A DNA stretch of 64,000 bases from Nocardioides glacieisoli. Its GTDB lineage: Bacteria > Actinomycetota > Actinomycetes > Propionibacteriales > Nocardioidaceae. A program made the position numbers and the translations under genes. This document shows positions 53,873 to 62,028 of the stretch, piece after piece (position 1 is the first letter of the stretch; each line of letters begins with the position of its first letter). The stretch is taken from assembly GCF_004137245.1 (NCBI RefSeq), contig NZ_SDWS01000008.1, positions 1 to 64,000 on the forward strand, given 5' to 3'. The notes beneath the pieces were generated by a model that saw nothing but the letters and a program-made list of their open reading frames with translations, was not told the origin of the DNA and ran no database searches.

Positions 53873-55102
53873 TCAGCCGGCGAGGCGGGAGCGTACGTCG
53901 TCGATGGCGGTGCCGAGCGCGGCGACCGGGTCGACGAAGAGCGGCTCCAGCGCGATCTCCGCCGCTCCGAGCAGGGACGAGTCCTGGCCCAGACCCGGCA
54001 GGGCGAGGGTCACCGACTCGTGGGGAGCCGGCAGCGCCCGCTCGGCGAGTCCGGCGTCGACCTCGCGCCCGACGAGCACGTAGAGCGAGCGGAAGTAGCC
54101 GCCGAGGATCACCGTCTGCGGGTTGAACATGTTGACCAGGCTGGCGAGGCCCTGGCCCAGTGCGGTGCCGGTCGCGCGCAGCGCCGGCGACGGCTTGTCG
54201 AAGGCGTCGAGCACCTCGCCCAGCTGGGGCACCTTGTCGAGCGGGCACTTGATGGCGGCGGCGATGGCGTGGGCGCCGACCTCGGTCTCCCAGCAGCCGC
54301 GGTTGCCGCAGTGGCACGTCTGGCCCTGGGGGTTGAAGCGCAGGTGGCCGACCTCGCCGGCGTAGCCGCCTGCACCCTCGAGCCGGTGGCCGCCGGTGAT
54401 GATCCCGGCACCGACGCCGACGTTGCCGGAGAGGTAGATGAGCTCGTCGGTGCCGACGCCGGCGCCACGGGTGTGCTCGGCCAGCGCGCCGAGGTCGGCG
54501 TCGTTGGCCAGGGACACGGGGACGTCCAGCCCCAACGCCGCGAGCACGATGCCGCCGAACGACACGTCGTGCCACTCGAGGTTGGGGGCCAGCCGGATGA
54601 GTCCGTCGCTGCGGCGCACCAGGCCCGGGACGCTGATCCCGATGCCGACCAGAGCGGACGCTGCGGGGGCGTCCGCGACGACGGTGCGGATCAGGGCGGC
54701 GACGGCCGCACCGACCTGCCAGGCCTCGCCGTCGCTGTGCACGGGCGCCTGGGCGCGCTGCAGGATGCGGCCGCCGAGACCGACCCGGGCGACGACCGCA
54801 CGGTCGACGCCGAGGTCGACCGCGATGACGTAGGGCCCGTCCTCGGCGATCCGTACGCCCGCCGACGGCCGGCCGGCGCCCTGGCGCGCGCCCTCCACCG
54901 GCGTGGTGCGCTCGGAGATTCCCAGCGACTCGAGCTCGCCGACCAGACCCGCGATGGTGCTGCGGTTGAGGCCCATGATGGCGGTCAGCTCGGCGCGCGA
55001 CATCTCACCGGCGCTGTGCACGTGCCGGAGCACCGTGCCGAGGTTGTGGCGCCGGATGGCCTCCTGGTTGGTGCCGAGGCCCGAGCGCCGCTGCGGGCTC
55101 AA
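53873..55102 (-). CDS. ROK-family repressor of the xylFGH operon
   Basis: 409 aa. HTH region SRAELTAIMGLNRSTIAGLV (about 35-54), ROK domain with VGVGAGIITGG and zinc motif CHCGNRGCWE. It follows xylH by 9 bp. The only start between the in-frame xylH stop TAG and the conserved sequence is TTG 55102, so a weak start is certain unless translation enters by readthrough. Likely binds the strong palindrome upstream of xylF. Confidence 0.88.
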   Translation of the reverse strand: MSPQRRSGLGTNQEAIRRHNLGTVLRHVHSAGEMSRAELTAIMGLNRSTIAGLVGELESLGISERTTPVEGARQGAGRPSAGVRIAEDGPYVIAVDLGVDRAVVARVGLGGRILQRAQAPVHSDGEAWQVGAAVAALIRTVVADAPAASALVGIGISVPGLVRRSDGLIRLAPNLEWHDVSFGGIVLAALGLDVPVSLANDADLGALAEHTRGAGVGTDELIYLSGNVGVGAGIITGGHRLEGAGGYAGEVGHLRFNPQGQTCHCGNRGCWETEVGAHAIAAAIKCPLDKVPQLGEVLDAFDKPSPALRATGTALGQGLASLVNMFNPQTVILGGYFRSLYVLVGREVDAGLAERALPAPHESVTLALPGLGQDSSLLGAAEIALEPLFVDPVAALGTAIDDVRSRLAG

Positions 55103-55111
55103 GGTCGTGAC

Positions 55112-56395
55112 CTAGACGCCCGCCGAGGAGCGACGGCGACGCGAGATGGCGTCGACGCTCGCGGCGAGGAGCAGCACGCCACCAGTGACCACGAAGTTGA
55201 TGTAGGCCGCCTGGTTGAGCAGCCCGAGGCCGTTGGAGATGGTCGCGATGACCAGTCCGCCGATGACGGCGTCGATCGCGCGGCCACGACCACCGAAGAG
55301 GCTGGTGCCGCCGATGACCGCCGCCGCGACCGCGTAGAGCAGCACGTTGCCGCCACCCGAGCCCGGCGACACCTTGCCGGTGTAGGACGCGGAGAGCAGG
55401 CCCGCGAGGGCCGCCATGCCGGTGCAGATGACGAAGGCCATGATGCGCACCCGGCGCACGTTGATGCCGGCCCGGCGAGCGGCCTCGGCGTTGCCACCGA
55501 CCGCGTAGAGGTGCCGGCCGAAACGGGTCTTGGTGAGGATGAAGGTCCAGAAGAGCAGCAGCGCGATGACGACCGGAGCCGCCCACGGGATGCCGCTGAT
55601 CTCGAAGAGGTTGGGGTTGGGCGCGCGGTTGGCGCTCAGCAGCGCGGTGAGCCCGAGGACGATGGCCGCGAGGACGGCGATGCGGATCGCGACGAGGCCG
55701 ATGGGCGGGTGGACCAGGCCCTTGGCCGACAGCGAGCGGTAGCGCCACAGCGAGAGCGCGGCGAAGGCGAGCACGATCACCACCGCGGCGATCCAGCCGG
55801 CCGTGACGGGCACGTTCTTGATCGACAGTCCGCGCAGCACCGGGTCGTTGTAGCGGAGCGAGCCGCCCGAGCCGATGAGCTTGAGCGGGACCGCCTGGAG
55901 CCCGAGGAAGAACGCGAGGGTCACGACGAACGACGGGATGCCGAGGAACGACACGAGCGCGCCGATGGCCAGGCCGACCACCATGCCGAACGCGACGCCG
56001 GCGAGCGTCGCCAGCCACCACGTCCAGTCGTAGTCGATGAGCATCAGGGCGGTGATCGTCGCGCAGGCGCCGCCGGCGACACCGGCCGACAGGTCGATCT
56101 CCCCGAGCAGCAGCACGAAGACGATGCCCATCGCCAGGACCATGATCGCGCTGGCCTGCACGACCAGGTTGGCCATGTTGTAGGTCGTGAGGAACCGGTC
56201 GTTGAGCGAGGCGAAGATGACGATCAGGACGACGAGGCCGAGGATGGCGGGCAGCGAGCCCATGTCGCCGCCGCGCAGGCGGTTGACGTAGTCGCGGGCC
56301 GACTCGCCGATGCTGCCGGCCTGGCGGTTGTCGTTGTCGAAGCCGCTCGCGACGGGGGCTGCGGGGGTGGACTGGGTGTCGGGGTCGACGGTCAT
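55112..56395 (-). CDS. xylH: Xylose ABC transporter permease
   Basis: 427 aa with about ten membrane segments, of the RbsC/XylH type: IDLSAGVAGG (exporter of the EAA-like region), GIPSFVVTLAF, RRAGINVRRVR, GGTSLFGGRGR. A 45-residue cytoplasmic N-terminal tail precedes the first segment. The stop TAG is in the same frame as the TTG of the ROK gene nine bases later. Partner of the XylG ATPase 18 bp upstream. Confidence 0.92.
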   Translation of the reverse strand: MTVDPDTQSTPAAPVASGFDNDNRQAGSIGESARDYVNRLRGGDMGSLPAILGLVVLIVIFASLNDRFLTTYNMANLVVQASAIMVLAMGIVFVLLLGEIDLSAGVAGGACATITALMLIDYDWTWWLATLAGVAFGMVVGLAIGALVSFLGIPSFVVTLAFFLGLQAVPLKLIGSGGSLRYNDPVLRGLSIKNVPVTAGWIAAVVIVLAFAALSLWRYRSLSAKGLVHPPIGLVAIRIAVLAAIVLGLTALLSANRAPNPNLFEISGIPWAAPVVIALLLFWTFILTKTRFGRHLYAVGGNAEAARRAGINVRRVRIMAFVICTGMAALAGLLSASYTGKVSPGSGGGNVLLYAVAAAVIGGTSLFGGRGRAIDAVIGGLVIATISNGLGLLNQAAYINFVVTGGVLLLAASVDAISRRRRSSAGV

Positions 56396-56413
56396 GGTGG
56401 TCTCCGGTCCTTC

Positions 56414-57187
56414 TCAGACGGTCGCGGTCGCGGGGTTCTCGGCGATGCCGAGGTCACCGGATCGTCCGGCGGTGATGAGCTCGACGATCTGGCCGTGCGT
56501 GACGTCCTTCGAGGAGACGTCCGCGGCCACCCGGCCGAGGTAGAGAGCGGTGATCCGGTCGGCGACCTCGAGGACGTCACCCATGTTGTGGGAGATGAGC
56601 ACGACGCCGAGGCCGCGGTCGGCGAGACGGCGGACGAGGTCGAGGACCTGCCGGGTCTGGGCGACACCGAGGGCGGCGGTGGGCTCGTCGAGGAGGACGA
56701 CCTTGGAGTTCCACAGGACCGCCTTGGCGATGGCCACGGTCTGTCGTTGGCCGCCGGAGAGGCTGGCGACGCTCTGGCGCACGGACTTCACGGTGCGCAC
56801 GGAGAGGGAGGCGAGGGTCTCGCGGGCGCGGGTCTCCATGGAGACCTCGTCGAGCCCGAAGCGGGTGGTCTCCTCACGACCGAGGAACATGTTCTCGACG
56901 ATGTCGAGGTTGTCGCAGAGGGCGAGGTCCTGGTAGACGACCTCGACGCCGAGCGCGGCCACGTCACGGGGACCGTGGACCTCGACCTGCTTGCCGTCGA
57001 AGAGGTAGTCGCCGCTGTCGCGGCCGTAGATGCCGGCGATGATCTTGACCAACGTGGACTTGCCGGCTCCGTTGTCGCCGACCAGGGCAGTGACCTGTCC
57101 GGGGTAGACGGCGAAGTCGACGTCGTGCAGGACGTGCACCACACCGAAGCTCTTGTTGACTCCGCGCAGCTGCAGGAGCGGTTCCAT
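56414..57187 (-). CDS. xylG: Xylose ABC transporter ATPase, single-domain form
   Basis: 257 aa, one nucleotide-binding domain instead of the two found in E. coli XylG (about 510 aa). Walker A is GDNGAGKST, signature LSGGQRQTVAIA, Walker B VVLLDEPTAALG, and switch His in LISHNMGDVL. Single-domain forms working as dimers occur in actinobacteria. Separated from xylF by a hairpin (57233-57265). Confidence 0.92.
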   Translation of the reverse strand: MEPLLQLRGVNKSFGVVHVLHDVDFAVYPGQVTALVGDNGAGKSTLVKIIAGIYGRDSGDYLFDGKQVEVHGPRDVAALGVEVVYQDLALCDNLDIVENMFLGREETTRFGLDEVSMETRARETLASLSVRTVKSVRQSVASLSGGQRQTVAIAKAVLWNSKVVLLDEPTAALGVAQTRQVLDLVRRLADRGLGVVLISHNMGDVLEVADRITALYLGRVAADVSSKDVTHGQIVELITAGRSGDLGIAENPATATV

Positions 57188-57232
57188 GGTCGTACTCCGA
57201 TCGACAGGAATAAGTTGTGCGAATCAGCGGAG

Positions 57233-57265
57233 CGACGCCCGGGCCGTGGTGCGGCCCGGGCGTCG
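57233..57265 (-). terminator. Intercistronic hairpin between xylF and xylG
   Basis: A perfect 14-bp stem CGACGCCCGGGCCG / CGGCCCGGGCGTCG with a 5-nt loop lies 25 bp downstream of the xylF stop and 46 bp upstream of the xylG start. No T-tract follows. It probably gives partial termination or mRNA protection so that the binding protein is made in excess. Confidence 0.75.
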
Positions 57266-57289
57266 TTCCGCGAAGGGTGGATCAGGGGA

Positions 57290-58390
57290 TCAGGAGATCC
57301 CGGCCTCGGCACACAGGTCGGCGAACTCGCCGGTGCACACGTCATCGGCCGACTGGCCACCGTCGGAGATCACGTCACCGACGTTGTCCTTGGTGATGGC
57401 CTGCGGCTCGAGCAGGATCGACGGGACCTCGCTGTCGTCGGAGGAGTCGACCGTGCTGCCGGTGACCTCGGCGTCCTCACCGTTGACGAGCGCGATCGCG
57501 ACGTCGGCCAGCGCGCCGGCCTCCTGCGTGGCGGACTTGTAGACCGTCATGCACTGGGTGCCCGCGAGGACGTTCTGCAGGCCCTCGACGGTGGCGTCCT
57601 GGCCGGTGACCGGGACCTTGCCCGCCTGGCCGGCGCCCTCGAGGATGCTGATCGCCGCGCCACCGAGACCGTCGTTGGCCGCGAGCACGCCGTCGACCTT
57701 GCCGTCAGCAGCGGTGTAGAGCTGCTGGAAGATCGTGGCGGCCTGCTCGTTGTCCCAGTCCGGGACGGCCTGCTCGCCGACGACGGTGTAGTTGCTCATG
57801 CCGTCGAGCACGCTGTGCGCACCCTCGGCGAAGAGCGTGGCGTTGTTGTCGGTGGGCGAACCGTTGAGGTAGACGATGTTGGCGTCCTTGTCGCCCAGGC
57901 AGTCCGCGAGGCCCTGGCCCTGCAGCTCGCCGACGACGGTGTTGTCGAAGGACACGTAGTACTCCGCCGAGCCACCGAGGGTGAGGCGGTCGTAGTCGAT
58001 GGTGGCGACGCCCTGCGACGCGGCCTTCTCCTGGATCGCGGCGCCCGACTCGGAGTCGAGGTTGACGATGGCGAGGACCGTGACGCCGTTGCCGATCATG
58101 CTGTCGGCGATGGTGGTCATCTTCTCCGCGTCGCCCTCGGCGTTCTGGATCTCGTACTCGACGCCGGCCTCCTCGAAGGCGGCCTCGAGGGCCGGGCGGT
58201 CCGCGCTCTCCCACCGCACCGAGGACTCGGTGTCGGGGAGGATCACGCCGATCTTGCCGGCGGCGTCGCCGCTGCCAGTGTCGCCGCCGCTGTCGTTCCC
58301 GGTGTCGCCGCCGTCATCGCTGCCGCACGCGGTGAGCGCCATCGACAGGCCGACCAAGGGGATGAGGACCAAGCTGTGCTTCCGCTTCAC
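57290..58390 (-). CDS. xylF: Xylose-binding lipoprotein
   Basis: 366 aa. Signal peptide with lipobox LTAC (cysteine at about 22), then a Gly/Asp-rich linker, then a periplasmic-binding domain close to XylF: KIGVILPDTESSVRWESADR, TIDYDRLTLGGSAEYYVSFD, GSPTDNNATLF, VTGQDATVEGLQ and TQCMTVYKSATQEA. It captures xylose outside the cell for XylH/G. First gene of the xylF-G-H-ROK operon, with an operator 62 bp upstream. Confidence 0.94.
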   Translation of the reverse strand: MKRKHSLVLIPLVGLSMALTACGSDDGGDTGNDSGGDTGSGDAAGKIGVILPDTESSVRWESADRPALEAAFEEAGVEYEIQNAEGDAEKMTTIADSMIGNGVTVLAIVNLDSESGAAIQEKAASQGVATIDYDRLTLGGSAEYYVSFDNTVVGELQGQGLADCLGDKDANIVYLNGSPTDNNATLFAEGAHSVLDGMSNYTVVGEQAVPDWDNEQAATIFQQLYTAADGKVDGVLAANDGLGGAAISILEGAGQAGKVPVTGQDATVEGLQNVLAGTQCMTVYKSATQEAGALADVAIALVNGEDAEVTGSTVDSSDDSEVPSILLEPQAITKDNVGDVISDGGQSADDVCTGEFADLCAEAGIS

Positions 58391-58451
58391 GCGAACCGCC
58401 TCCTAGCGATTTCAGTCGCACCTCGGCTCGTCGGGACCGTCAAGGCGGGTG

Positions 58452-58476
58452 CATATGTTGTGTCGGACAACATATG
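58452..58476. promoter_or_regulatory. Strong operator palindrome upstream of xylF
   Basis: Arms CATATGTTGT and ACAACATATG are exact complements separated by five bases. A degenerate half-site (CGTATGTTG) follows at about 58507. This is the expected size and symmetry for a ROK repressor site and clearly differs from the palindrome at the xylB promoter. Confidence 0.8.
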
Positions 58477-58536
58477 AAGTGACGCCTGTCACGTCCATAG
58501 CCGCAGGCGTATGTTGCGGGTTTGTTACAGAAAACG

Positions 58537-58570
58537 CCCCCCGCCACGCTGGGACGTGGCAGGGAGGGGT
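58537..58570 (-). terminator. Rho-independent terminator of the lipoprotein gene
   Basis: On the minus strand the stem TGCCACG / CGTGGCG, extended by CCCTCCC / GGGGGG pairs, is followed by CGTTTTCTG, a short T-run. It starts 14 bp after the stop of the lipoprotein gene. Confidence 0.65.
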
Positions 58571-58583
58571 CTGGACCAGTGGG

Positions 58584-59768
58584 TCAGCGGGCGGTCTCCC
58601 CGGTCCACACCCGACCCCCCGCGCCGGCGTCGCCGACCAGCAGCAGGGCGGCCTCGCCGGTGCCCGCGACCAGGGCGTGGTCGGCGGCCGTCTCCGGCTC
58701 GAGAGGTACGTCGACCCGCTGCCAGCCGCGACCGTCGTCGGTCTGCCAGAGCTCGTAGTGGTCGCCGGTGCTGACGGTGGCGAGCACGCCGAGCGGCGTC
58801 CGCGCGAGCGACGCGACGTAGGGCGCCCCGCGCCAGTCGGAGCCGTCCGCGATCTCGCCGAAGGTGGCGGCCTCCCTCCACCCCTGGTCGTCGCGCCGCC
58901 ACGCGGCGTAGTGCTGGCCGCTCCGCCCGACCACGAGCAGCCGGTCGTCGTCGAGCCGGACGACGCGCTGAGCGTCCTCGATCGCGTCGGTGGCGGGCAT
59001 CTGCTCGGGCGTCCAGGTCAGCCCGTCGGGCGAGGTCCACGCGAGCGGGTCGGGGTCCAGGCTCCTGCCGGTGCGGGCTCCGCCACCCACCACGATCCAC
59101 TCGTCGCCGGCCCAGCCGCCGCCCTGGGTGATCGACTGGAGGTCGCCGTCGTCGGTGAGGCCGGGCTCGGCCTCGACCCGGGTGAACTCGCGCGGGTCGT
59201 CGGTGACCCACACCCCTGGCCCGGAGATCCGGTTGCCGGTGATCAGCCACCCCTCCGGTCCACCGGCGATCGGTCCGACGTTGGTCGCGGTGACCCCGCC
59301 GAACTGGATGAAGACGGCACGGACGTCGACGATCCGGTCGCCGTCGGCGTGGAAGGAGGTCACCCGCGGGTTGCCGTGGGCGCCGCCGGAGCGGGCGCCC
59401 AGCATCGCCACGCGGTCACGTGAGCAGGCGACGGAGTTGATGATGGCCCGCCTGCCCCAGTAGGTCCGCGCGTCCACCGGCACCGAGGTCCAGGTCTCGC
59501 GGTCGGTCGAGAACCACGCCGCCGGTCGGGTGTCGCGGGTCTCGGTCGGGTTGTCGAGGAAGACCGCGCCGACGACCCACCAGCCCTCGCCGCACTCGAC
59601 TGCGTCGCGGACGACCGTCCGGCCGGGCGGACCATCCGGGTCGGGCAGGACGTGCTCGGTCCAGGTGACGTCGACGGTCTCCGGGTCGGACGGCTGCCGG
59701 TCGCACGCGGCGAGGGTCGCGGCGAGCGCGGCAGCCATCGATGCTGCGGCGACGCGGCGGGCCCTCAC
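58584..59768 (-). CDS. Predicted lipoprotein with beta-propeller-like repeats
   Basis: 394 aa. Start GTG 59768, giving a short basic N-terminus, a hydrophobic core (AAASMAAALAATLA) and lipobox LAAC with Cys at about 25. The body has repeated segments with WF/WTS motifs (AAWFSTDRETWTSV, PLAWTSPDGLTWTPEQ, AAWRRDDQGWREAA, YELWQTDDGRGWQRV), about every 60-80 residues, as in BNR/sialidase-like propeller blades. Extracellular, membrane anchored; function unknown. Confidence 0.8.
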   Translation of the reverse strand: MRARRVAAASMAAALAATLAACDRQPSDPETVDVTWTEHVLPDPDGPPGRTVVRDAVECGEGWWVVGAVFLDNPTETRDTRPAAWFSTDRETWTSVPVDARTYWGRRAIINSVACSRDRVAMLGARSGGAHGNPRVTSFHADGDRIVDVRAVFIQFGGVTATNVGPIAGGPEGWLITGNRISGPGVWVTDDPREFTRVEAEPGLTDDGDLQSITQGGGWAGDEWIVVGGGARTGRSLDPDPLAWTSPDGLTWTPEQMPATDAIEDAQRVVRLDDDRLLVVGRSGQHYAAWRRDDQGWREAATFGEIADGSDWRGAPYVASLARTPLGVLATVSTGDHYELWQTDDGRGWQRVDVPLEPETAADHALVAGTGEAALLLVGDAGAGGRVWTGETAR

Positions 59769-59827
59769 GCCAGAGAGTGTGCCCGCCGGGATGCCCCCTT
59801 GGCGCCCGCATTGTCTAACGTGGCGGG

Positions 59828-60262
59828 ATGCCATCGGTCTCCCGCACTTTCTCGACGATCGCCACCCCCGACGCCGCGTACGCCTACCTCAGCGACTTCA
59901 CCAACGCCGAGGAGTGGGACCCCGGCACGCAGACGTGCGAGCGCACCTCGGGTGACGGCGGCGTCGGCACGACCTACCGCAACGTGTCGAGCTTCCTCGG
60001 CCGCGAGGTCGAGATCACCTACACCACCGCCGAGCTCGCTCCCCCGACGCGCGTGCACCTGCGCGGCACCAACGAGCAGTTCGAGGGCCACGACATCTTC
60101 GAGATCACCGCGTCCGGCCGCGGCTCGCAGGTGCGCTACACCGCGGAGATGTCCTTCAGCGGGCTGTCGAGGCTCGCCTCGCCCGTCGTCGCGGCGTACC
60201 TCCCCCTCCTGGCGAGGAAGACCGTCGACCAGCTCCGCGCCTCGCTCGACAAGCAGGTCTGA
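59828..60262 (+). CDS. SRPBCC (START-like) domain protein
   Basis: 144 aa helix-grip fold typical of polyketide cyclase/dehydrase relatives: VSRTFSTIATPDAAYAYLSD, FTNAEEWDPGTQTCERTSGD, and a C-terminal long helix (ARKTVDQLRASLDKQ). Probably binds a hydrophobic ligand in the cytoplasm; no active site can be inferred. Next gene begins one base after the stop, so the two are likely co-transcribed. Confidence 0.85.
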   Translation: MPSVSRTFSTIATPDAAYAYLSDFTNAEEWDPGTQTCERTSGDGGVGTTYRNVSSFLGREVEITYTTAELAPPTRVHLRGTNEQFEGHDIFEITASGRGSQVRYTAEMSFSGLSRLASPVVAAYLPLLARKTVDQLRASLDKQV

Positions 60263-60263
60263 G

Positions 60264-60539
60264 ATGGCTGAGAAGAGGACGTCACCCGGTCCGTCCGTGA
60301 AGGATCCCGAGGTCTACGAGGCGCTGCGCGACGACGGCGCGAGCAAGGAGAAGGCGGCGCGGATCGCCAACGCCTCCGCCGCCCAGGGTCGGTCCAGGGT
60401 CGGCAGGCGTGGTGGCGGCGCCGAGGACTACGACGACCGCACGGTCGACGAGCTCCGCAAGCGGGCGGGCGAGCTCGGCATCGAGGGCCGCTCGACGATG
60501 AAGAAGTCCGAGCTGATCGACGCGCTCCGCAACCACTGA
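60264..60539 (+). CDS. Small protein with C-terminal Rho-N/SAP-like domain
   Basis: 91 aa. The first half is basic and helical (SKEKAARIANASAAQG). The last 35 residues (DRTVDELRKRAGELGIEGRS and KKSELIDALRNH) match the Rho N-terminal three-helix domain that binds nucleic acid. Common as a short stand-alone protein in actinobacteria, presumed DNA/RNA-binding. Coupled to the SRPBCC gene upstream. Confidence 0.85.
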   Translation: MAEKRTSPGPSVKDPEVYEALRDDGASKEKAARIANASAAQGRSRVGRRGGGAEDYDDRTVDELRKRAGELGIEGRSTMKKSELIDALRNH

Positions 60540-60543
60540 CCCG

Positions 60544-61401
60544 TCAGGGCCGGTCCAGGTGGGCGAGAGCCCGCAGCCAGATCCGGTCGGCGTCGACGGC
60601 GGTGGTCTCGTGGCCGGGCTCGTCGAGCAGCTCGGCGACGTGCGCGGGGGGCTCGGCCCCAGCGGCACGCGCCGCGTCGACGAGCACCCGGGCCGCGGCG
60701 ACGGCAGCGGGACGGTGGGAGCTCACGACCGACTCCCACAGCGATGTGGCGCCCGGGACCTCCCACGCCGACACCAGCGCGGCGCGGGAGTCGCTGACCG
60801 TGACCACGGTCCACTCGCGCCGCAGCGGCGAGCCCTCGGCGAGCTGGCACCGGGCCGGGCTCGCGGACGGATCGGCGGGGAAGGACTCGTCGAAGTCGGC
60901 CACCACCGCCGACCACGCCGCCGTGCGGGCGAGCTCGTCCCACCGACGTCGCTGGTCGGCGAAGCGGTCCCCCGCCTGGAAGGTGCCGAGCACCAACGGC
61001 CGCTCGGCACGGGCGAGGGCGTCGTCCTCGACGGCGTACGACGCCGCGACGAGCGAGCGCCGACCCAGTCGCTGCACGCCGAGGTGCGGGAAGTCGCGGG
61101 CCATCACCGCGTGGACCGACTCGGCGGGGCGCCGCCTGCGTCGCTGGACCGCATCCACCGCGGCAGACAGGCCCATGCCGCTCGCGCGCAGCTCCTGCAC
61201 CCGCCGGACGAGGTCGACGTCGGCGCCGGTGAAACGCCGGTGCCCGGAGGCGGAGCGCGTGCCCGTCGGGAAGCCGAACCGGTTCTCCCAGGTGCGCAGC
61301 ACCGTCGGCGTCAGGCCGGTGCGCTCCGCGAGCACCCCGATGCCGAAGCCGTCCGTCACCTGCTCGGCCACGGTCCCCACCCCTCTCCACCCCTTGCGCA
61401 T
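60544..61401 (-). CDS. MerR-type regulator with DICT-like sensory domain
   Basis: 285 aa. N-terminal MerR winged HTH (FGIGVLAERTGLTPTVLRTW and ENRFGFPTGTRSASGHRRFT, about 18-55) followed by VDLVRRVQELRASG. The large C-terminal part (from about 100) resembles the DICT domain found in light- or redox-linked MerR regulators. No cobalamin-binding motif is seen. An ATG at 61401 and GTGs downstream are possible starts. Divergent from the small membrane protein gene at 61472, with an AT-rich control region around 61409-61432. Confidence 0.8.
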   Translation of the reverse strand: MRKGWRGVGTVAEQVTDGFGIGVLAERTGLTPTVLRTWENRFGFPTGTRSASGHRRFTGADVDLVRRVQELRASGMGLSAAVDAVQRRRRRPAESVHAVMARDFPHLGVQRLGRRSLVAASYAVEDDALARAERPLVLGTFQAGDRFADQRRRWDELARTAAWSAVVADFDESFPADPSASPARCQLAEGSPLRREWTVVTVSDSRAALVSAWEVPGATSLWESVVSSHRPAAVAAARVLVDAARAAGAEPPAHVAELLDEPGHETTAVDADRIWLRALAHLDRP

Positions 61402-61471
61402 TGTGCGTAGATAACTTATACATGACTGTAGAGGTATTCGTCCTCACCCTCACAGACACCGGGAGCACCCC

Positions 61472-61654
61472 ATGGGCACAGTGATCCTGATCGGCACCGT
61501 GGCGATCATCGTCGCCATCGTCGGCTGCTTCGTCATCTGGCGCCTCGACGCGTCGCGGGCCGAGGAGGTCGAGCACACGTCGCCGCCGCCGCCGCGGACC
61601 GGCGCGCAGCTCGAGGGCCGGCCGTCCACGCCGCCGCGCCCGATCGACCCGTAG
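61472..61654 (+). CDS. Small membrane protein, 60 aa
   Basis: One membrane segment (VILIGTVAIIVAIVGCFVIW, residues 4-23), then a basic/acidic stretch and a proline-rich tail (SPPPPRTGAQ). Start with GGAG upstream. Uncharacterised; followed after 100 bp by the CsbD-like gene. Confidence 0.6.
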   Translation: MGTVILIGTVAIIVAIVGCFVIWRLDASRAEEVEHTSPPPPRTGAQLEGRPSTPPRPIDP

Positions 61655-61755
61655 GCCCGGATCCCACCCCCACGGGTGCTTTTCGGCGCCCACCCCCGTG
61701 GCACGTTCGAAGGGTGACCACTTCGGTCGCCTACCGCTCACCAGGAGGAACCACG

Positions 61756-61929
61756 ATGGGTCTCGACGACAAGATCAGCAACAAGGCCGAGGAGCTCAAG
61801 GGCCAGGCCAAGGAGTCCACGGGCAAGGCCACCGACAACGAGCAGCTCGAGGCCGAGGGCAAGGGCGACCAGGCGGGCGCCAACCTCAAGCAGGCCGGCG
61901 AGAAGATCAAGGACGTCTTCAAGGGCTGA
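61756..61929 (+). CDS. CsbD-like stress protein
   Basis: 57 aa, highly charged and helical: DDKISNKAEELKGQAKESTG and KATDNEQLEAEGKGDQAGAN show the repeated KGxxKExxG pattern of the CsbD family, which is induced in stress and stationary phase and coats or protects other molecules by an unknown mechanism. Ribosome site GGAGG. Followed by a strong terminator. Confidence 0.9.
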   Translation: MGLDDKISNKAEELKGQAKESTGKATDNEQLEAEGKGDQAGANLKQAGEKIKDVFKG

Positions 61930-61941
61930 CCTCCTCCCGAC

Positions 61942-61980
61942 CGACGGCCGGTCACCGCTGCGTGCGGTGACCGGCCGTCG
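61942..61980. terminator. Perfect 16-bp hairpin after csbD-like gene
   Basis: CGACGGCCGGTCACCG and CGGTGACCGGCCGTCG are exact complements with a 7-nt loop, 12 bp after the stop codon. No T-tract is seen. A hairpin terminator. Confidence 0.8.
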
Positions 61981-62028
61981 TGCGTCCTACGCCGTCAGCT
62001 GTCGGTCGCCGCTCATAGGGTGTCGCCC

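Noticed and set aside
53804..58477. A 1,557-codon open frame on the plus strand
   Set aside because: It is wholly antisense to ROK, xylH, xylG and xylF, whose motifs are clear. Long antisense frames arise because third-position GC in high-GC genes removes stop codons on the other strand.
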